29,438 bases of DNA from Nemertoderma westbladi. Lineage: Eukaryota; Xenacoelomorpha; Nemertodermatida; Nemertodermatidae. Positions 10,021 through 19,920 of this stretch are shown here, one piece after another; the first letter of the stretch is position 1; every line of letters starts with the position of its first letter. The notes under the pieces are model-generated. The model had not been told where the DNA came from. It ran no database searches and saw only the letters and a program-made list of their open reading frames with translations. The translations under genes were made by a program, and so were the position numbers. The stretch lies in assembly GCA_032718475.1 (NCBI GenBank), contig JAUCBJ010006211.1:1-29438 (forward strand), written 5' to 3'.

Positions 10021-10915
10021 ACTATTAGGCCCTGGCCAACTTCCTGCTGCCTGTAGAGGTGGATTTGGTAACGCACCAGGCCTAAAGGACAAGGACTGCC
10101 CTTAGCGGCCCCTGGCCAACAGCAGTTATTACGAGCCTGAAAAGGACATCGGAACGCCGGCTGCTTGCGCCAGGGATTTGCGACGGGAAACGATAGCCCC
10201 CTTAGCTAAGCCGTACTGGTTCTCGATGACCGATCCCTTCGGGGTTCGCGAGGGGTGGGACGGACATGCGAAAGGGTGGCCGACTAACAGAGGACGGGTT
10301 TGACGAGGACTTCCCTTAGCGGTCTCTGGTCAACAGCAGTTATTACGAGCCTGAAAAGGACATCGGAACGCCGGCTGCTTGTACCAGGGATTTGCGAAGG
10401 GAACCGACGACAGACCCCTGAGCTAAGCCGTACTGGTTCTCGATGATCGTTCCCTTCGGGGTTCGTGAGGGGTGGGACGGACATGCGACGGGGTCGAAAG
10501 ACAAAGGACTGGACGCTACTGGCCTACCGACTGTTCGGAGCAGTTTCTTGGCTGCCGAAGCGACTACGAGCCTGAATAAGGACTCGGAAAGCCTAGGTGG
10601 TTGGGTCTCTGCGATGAACCGATGGACCCCTAGCCAAGCCGTACTGGTTCTCGATGATCGAACCCTTCGGGGTTCGGGAGGGGTGGGACGGATGCGCGAA
10701 CGGGTCCACCGACACGACAGACTCCTAGCCAAGCCGTACTGGTTCTTGATGATCGATCCCTTCGGGGATCGGCAGGGGTGGGACGGATAAGCAACAGAGT
10801 CTACCGACTGGACCGACCCTTAGCCAAGCCGTGCTGGTTCTCGATGATCGATCCCTTCGGGGTTCAGGAGGGGTGGAACGGACACGCAACAGGGTCGACC
10901 GACACCGACACTACG
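10021..10915 (+). repeat. Array of UUCG-capped hairpin repeats
   Basis: Five copies of an AAGCCGT(A/G)CTGGTTCT(C/T)GATGA module, followed by a stem around CCC-TTCG-GGG, then a GAGGGGTGGGACGGA-like tail. The CCC starts are at 10235, 10452, 10663, 10758 and 10853, giving spacings of 217, 211, 95 and 95 bp. Copies 1 and 2 also share an upstream block (GCAGTTATTACGAGCCTGAA, then AAGGACATCGGAACGCCGGC). Copy 3 has a perfect GAACCC/GGGTTC stem and copy 4 a perfect GATCCC/GGGATC stem, a compensated pair. The frames here are short and not homologous to known proteins. Confidence 0.8.
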
Positions 10916-11780
10916 GCACTAAGACCAGGACTGGGGAACATTAGGTAGGCTAAAATCTGGGGAACATTGGGTAGGCTAAAATCTGAGTGAACAGTGGGTA
11001 ATTAAATAATATACTGTAGGGATTTATATTGTCGTGTATAATTATTGTGAATATTTGGTGTATATTGATTTGGGGAAGCCCAATTAATTATCAATCAGGA
11101 TTCAATGTTGTTGAACAGGATTCAACTGTAGGAAGTTACATTAAAGAGTATATCCAACCAATGCAATTTTTCCTCAACCGCAATCCTGCATTCAAGATAT
11201 CATTCCTTCTCCACAATCAATATCCGGTGACTGGCCGGGACTCTGTGGTCTGTAAAGTCACGTCTCCAGCATCGGCGTTTTCCCCCCTGGTGTTTGGGAT
11301 AACGGCAACATCATATATTATATTATATACTCGTCTACATAACTCGCCTCATTCTCTTTCGGCCTTTCTCCCCTGGCGACTTCTTCCAGTCGCTTCTCCC
11401 CAAATCTATGCTTCCAACTTCTCCCACGTGATATGTGTATCCACTTCCCTGTCTACTAGATGCCGGCTGTTGTATTACTCCGACTCGCCCTTCAGCCCCA
11501 GGTGGTCTACCAGACCTTCGAAGGCCACCTTGAAGGCTTTTCTGTAGTTCGGAGGTGATCCCAATATTCTTGATTTTTTTTTGTTTTGTATTATCTCTGT
11601 TTTGTGCTATTACCCTACCTACCTTTCTTGCTACTATTTCTATGATATATCGTGCTCTCTTATCTCTTACTATATACTATATCTTATACATATCCTCCTA
11701 CCACCAATTCTTGCTACTAACGGCACTCTACGTACCCTCTTACTAACTAATTCTACAACTAACTACTACTCTTACTAACT
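10916..11780. other. Element 3' region, unique sequence
   Basis: Inside the retrotransposon. An 18-nt motif (GGGGAACATTAGGTAGGC at 10933) is repeated with one change at 10961. The remainder is AT- and CT-rich. The longest plus-strand frame (11029-11547) has no domain I recognise and lies antisense to the element. Confidence 0.5.
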
Positions 11781-12715
11781 GGTACTACGTACCCTCTTAC
11801 TGAGCTTAAACTCCCACTAACTCTTTCTAACCGGTACTACGTACCCTCTTACTAACCTCTAACTCCCACTAACTCTTACTAACCGGTACTACGTACCCTC
11901 TTACTACTAATCTCTTACTACCTAACTAGCGGTACTACGTACCCTCTTACTGACCTCTAACTCCCACTAACTCCTACTAACCGGTACTATGTACCCTCTT
12001 ACTAACCTCTAACTCCCACTAACTCTTACTAACCGGTACTACGTACCCTCTTACTACTAATCTCTTACTACCTAACTTGCGGTACTACGTACCCTCTTAC
12101 TAACCTCTAACTCCCACTAACTCTTACTAACGGTACTACGTACCCTCTTACTAACCTCTAACTCCCACTAACTCCTACTAACCGGTACTACGTACCCTTT
12201 TACTACTAACCTCTTACTACCTAACTAGCGGTACTAGGTACCCTCTTACTAACCTCTAACTCCCACTAACTCTTACTAACGGTACTACGTACCCTCTTAC
12301 TAACCTCTAACTCCCACTAACTCCTACTAACTGGTACTACGTACCCTTTTACTACTAACCTCTTACTACCTAACTAGCGGTACTACGTACCCTCTTACTA
12401 ACCTCTAACTCCCACTAACTCCTACTAACTGGTACTACGTACCCTCTTACTACTAATCTCTTACTACCTAACTAGTGGTACTACGTACCCTCTTACTAAC
12501 CTCTAACTCCCACTAACTCTTACTAACAGTACTACATACCCTCTTACTAACCTCTAACTCCCACTAACTCCTACTAACCGGTACTACGTACCCTCTTACT
12601 ACTAATCTCTTACTGTCTAACTAGCGGTACTACATACCCTCTTACTACTAATCTCTTATTATCTAACTAGCGGTACTATGTACCCTCTTACTACTAATCT
12701 CTTACTATCTACAGG
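11781..12715 (+). repeat. Alternating 52-bp and 46-bp minisatellite
   Basis: Two unit types share the head CGGTACTACGTACCCTCTTACTA. Unit A (52 bp) continues ACCTCTAACTCCCACTAACT. Unit B (46 bp) continues CTAATCTCTTACTACCTAAC. They alternate in A-B and A-A-B groups, about 18-19 heads in all. Every head has the inverted repeat GGTAC..GTACC. The array lies inside the retrotransposon, downstream of integrase on the element strand. Confidence 0.93.
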
Positions 12716-12852
12716 CTGCGTACCTATTATGTACTATTACTTTCATTATTTTATTTATTTATTTTTTTTTTTTATATTTATGTGTGGGAAGGGCGTCTCG
12801 CCCTCAATCCCACCCCCCTCAGTCCAAACTTGGACAACTAAACTCTACTCGA

Positions 12853-13990
12853 CTAAGGTGCTCCCTCTAACAGGCAGCACTTCCCTACAGCCCTCCTGTA
12901 GATCTTCCTATCTTTCGCCCCTATCTTGCCACCTATCCGCACTTCTACCGATCGGACTCTTTCGTCCTCATCGGAGTAAGTGCCCACAACTCTCACCAAC
13001 TGCCACTGGTTGTTGATAATGGTATCGTCCGTGACGATCACCAGATCACCCTCCTTCAACTCCCTGTTTGTATTTCTCCACTTGCTTCTCCTATGAAGCG
13101 TGGGTAGGTATTCCTCGACCCACCTCCTCCAGTACTCCGTGCTTATTGCCTTAGCGACTTTCCAACTCTGGCGGGAGTGTATATCGTCTGGGTCTACACC
13201 CCGCATGTCGATTGTCGCTGGCCTTTCCATTAGAAAGTGACTGGGCGTCAGCACATCTAATGACTCAGGGTCATCATTTTCTGGATATAGCGGTCTGCTA
13301 TTAATGATACCCTCACACTTTGCTAGTACCGTTCTTAGTACGTCCTCTGTAACCATGTGGGTGTTCATCAACTTCGTCATCAGACGTTCGAACTACCCAC
13401 GAGTCTCTCGACGCATCCTAGAGTATGCGGAGCATACGGCGTCCTCCTCTCCCACTTTACCTGTCGCCTTCTCATGGCTGCCCTGACTTCCTCCCCTTCC
13501 AGGATATCCAAGGCCTCTGCTATCTCGTTCCCTGCCCCCACAAAGTTGGTTCCGTTGTCAGAATATATTACTGCGATTTTCCCACCTTTGCGGTCTCTGA
13601 ACCTTTCTAGAGCATTAATAAATGCTGATGCAGTTGCATCTTGGGCGAGTTCTATCCCTACCGCTCGCGTGTTATTACACACAAAGATGATACCGTAGCT
13701 TTTCTCCGTGTGTCGCATCACCTTAATCTTTATTGGCCCGAACATATCCACACCGCAATGCGTAAATGGCGGGTAATTTTCTCTTACCCTACTCGCTGGT
13801 AGTGGAGCCATCTCCTGTATGGCTAGCTCCTTCTTCGTTCATTGGCAGGTCTGGCACTGCCCCACTACTGCCTTTACTTTCTTCCTCAACTGTTTGACCC
13901 AAAAGGTCCTCCGTATCTCCGTGAGGGTCCGGTTGGTGCCCTTGTGCAATATCGACTTATGGGAGTCCCATATAATCTGGTGGACTATCG
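12853..13990 (-). pseudogene. BEL/Pao integrase region (frameshifted)
   Basis: The integrase inserts the DNA copy into the host chromosome. In one frame upstream of 13811, a zinc-binding segment is visible with His residues and a CQTCQ pair (13846-13990). The frame 13811-13380 carries the catalytic core: the first Asp in HCGVDMFGP (residue 22), the second in YSDNGTNF (residue 85), and the Glu in GCVERL (residue 135). This is the D,D,E set with spacing usual for Pao. A frameshift near 13380-13400 moves the reading to 13380-12853, with INSRPL, LTPSHFL and the C-terminal GDLVIV..QW.L.RV segment, ending at TAG (12853). All three catalytic residues remain, but frame changes near 13985, 13811-13846 and 13385 inactivate the protein. 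Confidence 0.88.
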
Positions 13991-14900
13991 CGATCTATTA
14001 GGGATGATGATGGGCTTTGGTGGGATGACAATACTGTTGTTGTTCAACACCCTAGAGTTCATTACTAGGATCCCGTCATCATTGAGTTGTGGTGACAGCG
14101 CGATCAGCTCACTGTGCCGTTGGAGATGCTGTTGTTTACCGACGCATTCCACCTCGTCGCCGTAGTTCTTTCTCTGTTCATAGTGGATGATTGCCTTGGC
14201 CGCTCCCTCCAGATCGATGGTTGTTTGAATTTTTACGTCTTTGCCGACTCTCTTGAGGAAATTCCCGAAGGCTCTCCAGTACGCTACTAACTTCTTGGTC
14301 TTGTACCAACTAGAGCTGTAGCTAAGGAGTTTGTCCGTTGGGTTATCGCACAGTTCTCCCGGTTTTGGTTGCACGTCCCTTATCTCCCTCACCATTTGGC
14401 TGTATATCTCTTCACTCTCTGAATCACCTTCCTCTTCCTCTAATGCTGCCTCTCCTGAGCCCGGGTCAACCTTTCTCATCGGCGGCCAGGCTGTCTTATC
14501 ACTCAGAAATTGTGGCCCATGCTGCCACAATACTTCTTTCTTTAAGAAAGTGTGGCGTGCCACGCCCCTCAATAACAAGTCCGCTGGGTTCTCGTCCGTT
14601 GGGCAGTAGTGCCACCTTTGTAACTCTGTGGTGGCCCTTATTTCGTCCACCCTATTTGCAATGAATATAGGGTACCTCGTCCTTTCGTTATGTAGCCAAC
14701 CAAGCACTACCATGGAATCCGTCCAGTAGTGTGTCTCCACTATGTTGGGAATAGCGTCCATCAAGTAGGCTGTGGCCCTTACTCCTAACCTCACTGCTGT
14801 TAACTCGAGTTTTGGAACTGATGCCGAATCTGGTGGCGTCGACTTCGCCTTGCTGAATGCGAGTCTGGGCTTATGAGCCCCCCTCGTTGTACTAAGTAGA
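13985..14900 (-). pseudogene. BEL/Pao RNase H and connection region
   Basis: The minus frame ending at 13985 holds the Pao-type RNase H signature in order: PKLELTAVRLG (Glu), TDSMVVLGWL (Asp) and TDENPADLLLRG (Asp), within about 130 residues. A linker and a segment leading to integrase follow. RNase H degrades the RNA strand after first-strand synthesis. The frame meets the upstream RT frame at a run of G on the minus strand (plus 14879-14886), where a slip explains the switch: sequence after ..QRGG continues as AHKPRLAFSKAKS in the other frame. The N-terminal part of the open frame beyond that point is out-of-frame RT and should be ignored. Confidence 0.85.
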
Positions 14901-16060
14901 GTGCCGCTCCGTATGCTTCTAACGACGCATTGGAGAACATATGTAAATCCAGATTCGTCATGTCCCCATCTGGGAAATACACGCGTGGCATGCTGTATGT
15001 TCCCATCTGCTCTAAACTCTCTGTCCACTTGCGCCACTGCTTCCTGATCTCTTCCGGGACCTCCGTGTCCCAATCCTCCTTCAATTTGTATACTCTCTTG
15101 AGTATCTGTTTCCCCGTGACTAGTAATGGGGAGGCTAGGCCTAGGGGATCGTATATCCTTGCTATGTACGACACATAGCCCCTCTTTGTGTGGATGTCTG
15201 CACCCTCCTGGCTCAACTGATACTTCAGCTCATCTGTTTCTCTGTTCCACACGATCCCCAGTGCCTTCTGTTGGGACTCTATTCTCCTGCTCGCCATGTC
15301 CTGTCCCTTAGCTGTGGTGGGATTATCCATGGTCGATTCTGGTCTCTCGTCCTTTATGGCCTTGATAAATTCCTCTGAACTGGATTGGAATTTGGTTAGG
15401 TTAAAGCCGGATCCCTTAAGGATGTCGCGAACCTCGTGCCCTGTGTCCAGTAGTTCCTTAACCTTTTTTCCAGACTCCATCCCGTCGTCCACATAGAAGC
15501 CGCGTCGAATCATATCGACGGCCCTAGCGCTGTATTTATCTTCCTTCCCCTCTACTGTATCTCTTACGGCCACAGTTGTCGTAAATGAAGATGACTTGGC
15601 TCCCATATTCTGTACTATCATCTTGTACATCGGTATTGTCGACGGTTCCTTGTCGCCGTTGTACCATCTGTTGTACCGCTGTCGCTATCCTCTTCCGTCA
15701 CACGGACTTGGTTGAACATGCCTTCTATGTCACAGGTGAAGGCGTGTTTCCCATTCCTGAATCTGAGTAGGACCTCGATCCCTGAGTTGTAGATATTGGG
15801 ACCCTCCAGCAGATAATCGTTTAGGCATTTTCCGTTGGTCTTAGCTGATGCGTCAACTACCATCCACAGTTTACCTTTCTTCGGGTCTAAAGCCACATGG
15901 GGTGGCAGGTAATAGGTCCTGTCCGTGTTTGGTTTGTCGACCGGTAGTTCTACGGCCCATCCTTTCTCGACATACTTCCTGATCGTTTTGTGAATGTACT
16001 CATTCTTTTCAGGGCTCTGTTTTAGCGTCTGCTTCAACTTACGAAGCCTCGCGAGTAAGC
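14880..16060 (-). pseudogene. BEL/Pao reverse transcriptase (frameshifted)
   Basis: The frame 16037-15618 has the Pao RT N-terminal half: YYLPPHVALDP, VVDASAKTNGKCLND, LLEGPNI and the first catalytic Asp in FTCDIEGMF. The frame 15630-14800 has the second half: YVDD at residues 46-49 (about 15495-15484), then GFNLTKFQSS, GIVWN, the RIYDPLGLASP motif and SNASLEAYGAALY. The two join by a frameshift near 15690. The three metal-binding Asp residues are intact. RT copies the element RNA, and the BEL/Pao assignment rests on these motifs together. The protein is interrupted as read. Confidence 0.92.
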
Positions 16061-16066
16061 AAAAAA

Positions 16067-16605
16067 TTATTCGACTTTATTGTCGGGTAGCGGTAGCTTC
16101 GGTAGCTTCCATACCATCCCTATGGTATACCGCCCCTCATCGCATCTCATCGACTCCTTTACGCTCTGTAGAGCCTGTTTATCTTCTACCGAGGTTCCGA
16201 CCCCGGTCTCTTTTAATCCCTCAAAATCCTGCTTGAGCAGTCTCCTGAGCTGCCCCTCCGCTCTCTCATCTCCCATCTCTCGCATAGTTCCCGCGAACAA
16301 GCACCCTGAAGTCTCCGACATTCTAAATGGTATCTTGTTCTTAATTGGGCCACTCAGCGTCCACCCAAATGGTGTTAAAATTGCCACCGGGTCACACTGC
16401 CTGTCTTCGCCGAAGACCGTTCGAATTCTCTCGTGGGCCGTTGGGCAGTCCATTCCTACTATGATGGATACCTTCCTAATGTCCTACTCTGGGATTGAGA
16501 AATCGATACTGTCCAGGAATTTATATTGTTTGACCTCGATGTTGGTTGGCCGTCTGGCGTTGATATTTATCGACTCTATCACCTTGATGGGGTCGATGGT
16601 CGCCC
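16067..16605 (-). pseudogene. BEL/Pao protease-to-RT linker
   Basis: After a frameshift near 16605, the pol frame continues to a stop codon at about 16484-16486, then on through the frame starting at 16453. This carries the diagnostic TPFGWTLSGP motif and an acidic linker toward RT. The stop inside the segment and the frame change show decay. The family identification is firm because TP(L/F)GWTL.GP is characteristic of Pao elements downstream of the protease. Confidence 0.82.
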
Positions 16606-18021
16606 CATAGTCGCATCCGGTGCTACCGCTGCTATCGCGCACCATCCGGTCCTCATCTCCAGGACCTCATCTTTGCTGGAGATGGCTGTTACCGCCATTC
16701 TACTTGGCCTCATTCTCAATCCTATCTCTTCGGCCACCCAATTCTCGACTAATGTGAAGGCTGCTCCACTGTTGACCAGCATCAGTGTGGTCACTGATCG
16801 ATTGCCTTCCCCGATTATCCTTACCGGTACTACCCCGAGTAGTACTGTTCTTCTTTTTTTTGCCCCTACGGTGCTCGTTGCCATCGTTTGCCCTTTGCCT
16901 TGTCCGAACTTAATTGGCGTTTCTTTGCATTGATCGGCTCTGTGTCCACTCATCACACATTGAGAACAAATTTCATATCTCCTTGCGTATTCTGTCTGAT
17001 CTTCCCTGGGTAGCGCCTGCCAATACCTGCAGTTCATGGTCTGATGAAGTGCATTTGTATGTAATTGGCATTTGTTCTTTGGGTTATAGCCATCCTTATA
17101 CAGTGCGCTGCATATCGCACTTGCATTCGTACCCAAGTCCCTACTGTTCTTATTACTTGGGTTCGGACTACTGGGCGTGCTGGGGTTATGTTTATTTGTG
17201 TTGTTATTTTTCCCCTGTCCGCTCCATGATGTGGTCTTACCCCCGGCTATTTGTGGACTAGCAGTCCCCTGCGTCACCGCGTATGGCAGTGACTGTCTGA
17301 GCTTCGGCAATGCGTTCGACGCGTTGTGTTCCGGTTTTAGCCTGTGGTAATCGGTCTTTGGTCCCTTTCCCAGGCTATCCTCGCTATAGACTGGGTCCGT
17401 TATTAATTCGGCATTGTAGTTCAAGAAGCTTGACATTTCTTCTAAACCCGGTTCCGCACCCTTCCTTTCTCGAGTGGAGAAAGCGATTTTCCTCCACTTA
17501 TTGCGCAGCCATATCGGTAGTGCCTGCGCTATCGTGGTGATGTTGTTAGACGCATTGAGTTCGTATGGCGCGTCCAGCATCTTTAACACGATTAGAGCTT
17601 TCTCGACTTTGTTCGCAAATGTCTTTATGCTAATGGGATTATCCTGTAGGCCACCTGATGTTATACCTCTCAGGGTTTGCCGGATGATCTTGGCCGGGTG
17701 CCCGTATTCCCTGTCTAATGCCCGCCATGCTGTCGTGAAGCCGACCTCGATGCCCTGGTATTGCCTCACGATGTCGTTTGCTGGGCCTCCTGTATATACT
17801 TGCAGATATTTTAGGCACTCCGCCTGCGTCAAGTTCTTTGTTAATATTTTGTTACTATACATGCGCCAAAACTGTAGGTATTCTTCCGGCCTACTTCCAT
17901 CGAACTTAAATGGCTCTACAGGTGGCAGTTCGATCCTGGTCTTTAAGGCATTGATTAATGTAGCCATTTCCATTGCCTGTGCCTCCAATGGGTTCGATGG
18001 ATGCTGTATAGATTCTCCCAT
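16579..18021 (-). pseudogene. BEL/Pao gag (DUF1759-like), CCHC knuckle and A17-type protease
   Basis: This is a 480-residue open frame. Residues about 35-190 match the DUF1759-type gag of BEL/Pao (PFKFDGSRPEEYLQFWRMY, a LKYL segment and GHPAKIIRQTLRGI). A Pro/Asn/Ser-rich linker follows, then a Cys/His zone with a perfect CCHC knuckle (C-x2-C-x4-H-x4-C in CSQCVMSGHRADQC). The aspartic protease follows with LMLVNSGAAFTLV: the catalytic DSG is NSG (codon AAC at 16771-16773). The frame is open upstream to a TGA near 18071 and overlaps the previous frame's end at 18041, so ATG 18021 is only the first Met. The frame ends at 16579 by frameshift, inside the protease. Confidence 0.9.
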
Positions 18022-19246
18022 TGGGTGCGGTCCGTTTGTCCTATTTGCTGCCCTGTGTTGGGTATGTCATAGGGGGTAGCAGCCCCCTCCATATTTCTGT
18101 GTCACACGATCTGTTCTCGTCCAAGGGGTTTGATATTCTTGCTCCTATTGGGGTATATTGTTGATATTGTGATGGGGGAATGTCACCCTGCCCCCCCCCC
18201 CCCCCACCGGTATGTTTGATACTGGGGTTGATGTTAATATATTGGGGCCCATGCACCTATCCGCAATAATTCTCCCCTCCCCTAGATATATGTTATGTCC
18301 TTGCATGCTGTAGTCATACTGCTGTGCTGGTACCGGTATAGGCATATCAACTTCTGGCCTACCTACTGGTATGTACTCCAGGACTTCTGGGTTTAATCCC
18401 ATCGTCCGCGCTACCCTATCGCCTACATTATCTCTCCCAGCATGGCCTATGGTATGTGCAGTGAGTCCTATAGTATGTCCTGCAGTCTGTATGTGTCGCT
18501 CGGGATCAAAGTTTATTCTTCTCGAGTAATCCTCCCCGCGGCTACCGTATTCTCGATCGGTAGGTAGATCCCGCCGGGAAGTTTCTCTTCGACCCCCTCT
18601 ACTACTCTTGTCCTCGTACCGGTACATCGCGTACCCCTCTCTCGGCACGTAGTGCGCCTCATCAGGTCGCCTTTCTCCGGGACAACGGCAATCTCCCGAA
18701 TTTCGACCCCACTGACTCTCCGTTCCCATCTCGACTACCGACGGCTTGCTATCCATCCTTGCTCTCCTGTCGTTCGCGACGACACTTCTTCTACTTTCTT
18801 CTCTTCTTCTCTCTATAGTGCAGTATTCCTGCTTGTGAGATCTCTCGTCGACCTCCCGGTTAAACTCCACTGTTCTTCTTCCCTCTTCTGATTGGGCTCG
18901 ACGCTTCGTCCACCCTCTCGCGACGTCAACCTGTCTCTCTCTGCTCGATCGCACGCTGCTGGGGATACTCGCAATCCCCCTATTACGCTCCATTGCTGGG
19001 TGTTGCAGTTTACCTAATTCGGCCCGCGCATTATCCGTTGATGCCTGTGGGGCACTCTCTGCCCCCCCCCCCCCCTCTCGCCGCTAACTTCTTGTTGTGG
19101 GGCTCCTGTAGCCCCCCCCCCCCCCCCCCACTCGCCACCTATCACTCCATTACCTCTTACTTCACTTCTACACTCCTCTCGAGTCGACGCACTATCTCTA
19201 TTGCGGCTGGGTCTATTCACCCCTGCCTCTCTCTCTACTACTGCGA

Positions 19247-19440
19247 GGCCTACCAGGCCCCCCTCGGGTTGACTCAACCCCGCCACCTCCTACCTACTAA
19301 CTACGTGGTCTACCAGGCCCCCTTCGGGTTGGCTCAACCCCGCCACTTCCTGCCTACTAACTACGTGGCCTACCAGGCCCCCTTCGGGTTGGCACAGCCC
19401 CTCCACTTCCTGCCTACTGACTGTACGGCCTACCAGGCCC
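19247..19440 (-). repeat. 60-bp in-frame repeats in the gag extension
   Basis: Three to four 60-bp units (on +: GGCCTACCAGGCCCCCTTCG, GGTTGGCTCAACCCCGCCAC, TTCCTGCCTACTAACTACGT) encode a 20-residue module. A fourth copy is degenerate near 19430. GGGTTGACTCAACCC, a near-perfect palindrome, sits in each unit. Confidence 0.85.
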
Positions 19441-19611
19441 TCATTTGCCGGGTTATGCACGTCTGACACGTTCATATTAATAGCACCACTATCAACACCA
19501 TTAGTTAAGTCAACTAAATCCTCCAAGTCAATTAAATTATATTGTACGCCTATATTATAAACGGAATTATTTTGTTCGTTCGAAATAAGATTATTTGAAT
19601 TATCTTGCGTA

Positions 19612-19740
19612 ATTATATTTTTTGAATTATTCTGCAAATTCGGATTCAGATTATTATTTAAATTATTTGGATTATTTTGCAAATTCGGATTCAGATTATT
19701 ATTTAGATTATTTGAATTATTTTGTAAATTAGAATGGCTC
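19612..19740 (-). repeat. Asn-codon-rich repeat in the gag extension
   Basis: On + the unit ATTCGGATTCAGATTATTATT..TTATTTTGCAA recurs at about 19637 and 19682. On the coding strand it reads NLQNN.NNLNNNLNP and makes about 100 residues mainly of Asn, with Leu, Gln and Ser. The composition contrasts with the Arg/Glu-rich parts either side. Confidence 0.8.
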
Positions 19741-19920
19741 TGATTTAAATTACTACCGTCGGACAAAATATTATTTCCTGCAATGAAAGTTTGGTTAGAA
19801 TTATCCACTATGGTACTATTAATATTAACATTATCTACTGTATTATTATTACCCCCCCCCCCCCCCCCCCCAGTATGGTCACACCAGTCTTGGGTCTGTC
19901 GTGCGGTCCCTGTAAGTGGA

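Noticed and set aside
10343-10790. Frames of 115-129 residues on both strands across the hairpin array
   Set aside because: They overlap the repeats on both strands and contain the repeated module in translation. No homology is recognisable.
10200-10900. tRNA or rRNA genes in the GC-rich repeated region
   Set aside because: The GGTTCTCGATGATC element resembles a tRNA B box only loosely, and no cloverleaf with an anticodon arm or acceptor stem can be drawn. There is no rRNA similarity that I can recognise.
11029-11547. A 172-residue plus-strand frame in the element's 3' region
   Set aside because: No domain or homology is recognised, it is antisense to the element, and its composition is that of the surrounding AT/CT-rich DNA.
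9182-12852. Envelope gene downstream of integrase, which would suggest a retrovirus-like element
   Set aside because: No long minus-strand frame with a signal peptide, Cys pattern or membrane anchor is present between integrase and the PPT.
17310-18079. Plus-strand frames up to 201 residues antisense to gag-pol
   Set aside because: They are shadows of the minus-strand BEL/Pao coding sequence, which has clear domain motifs.
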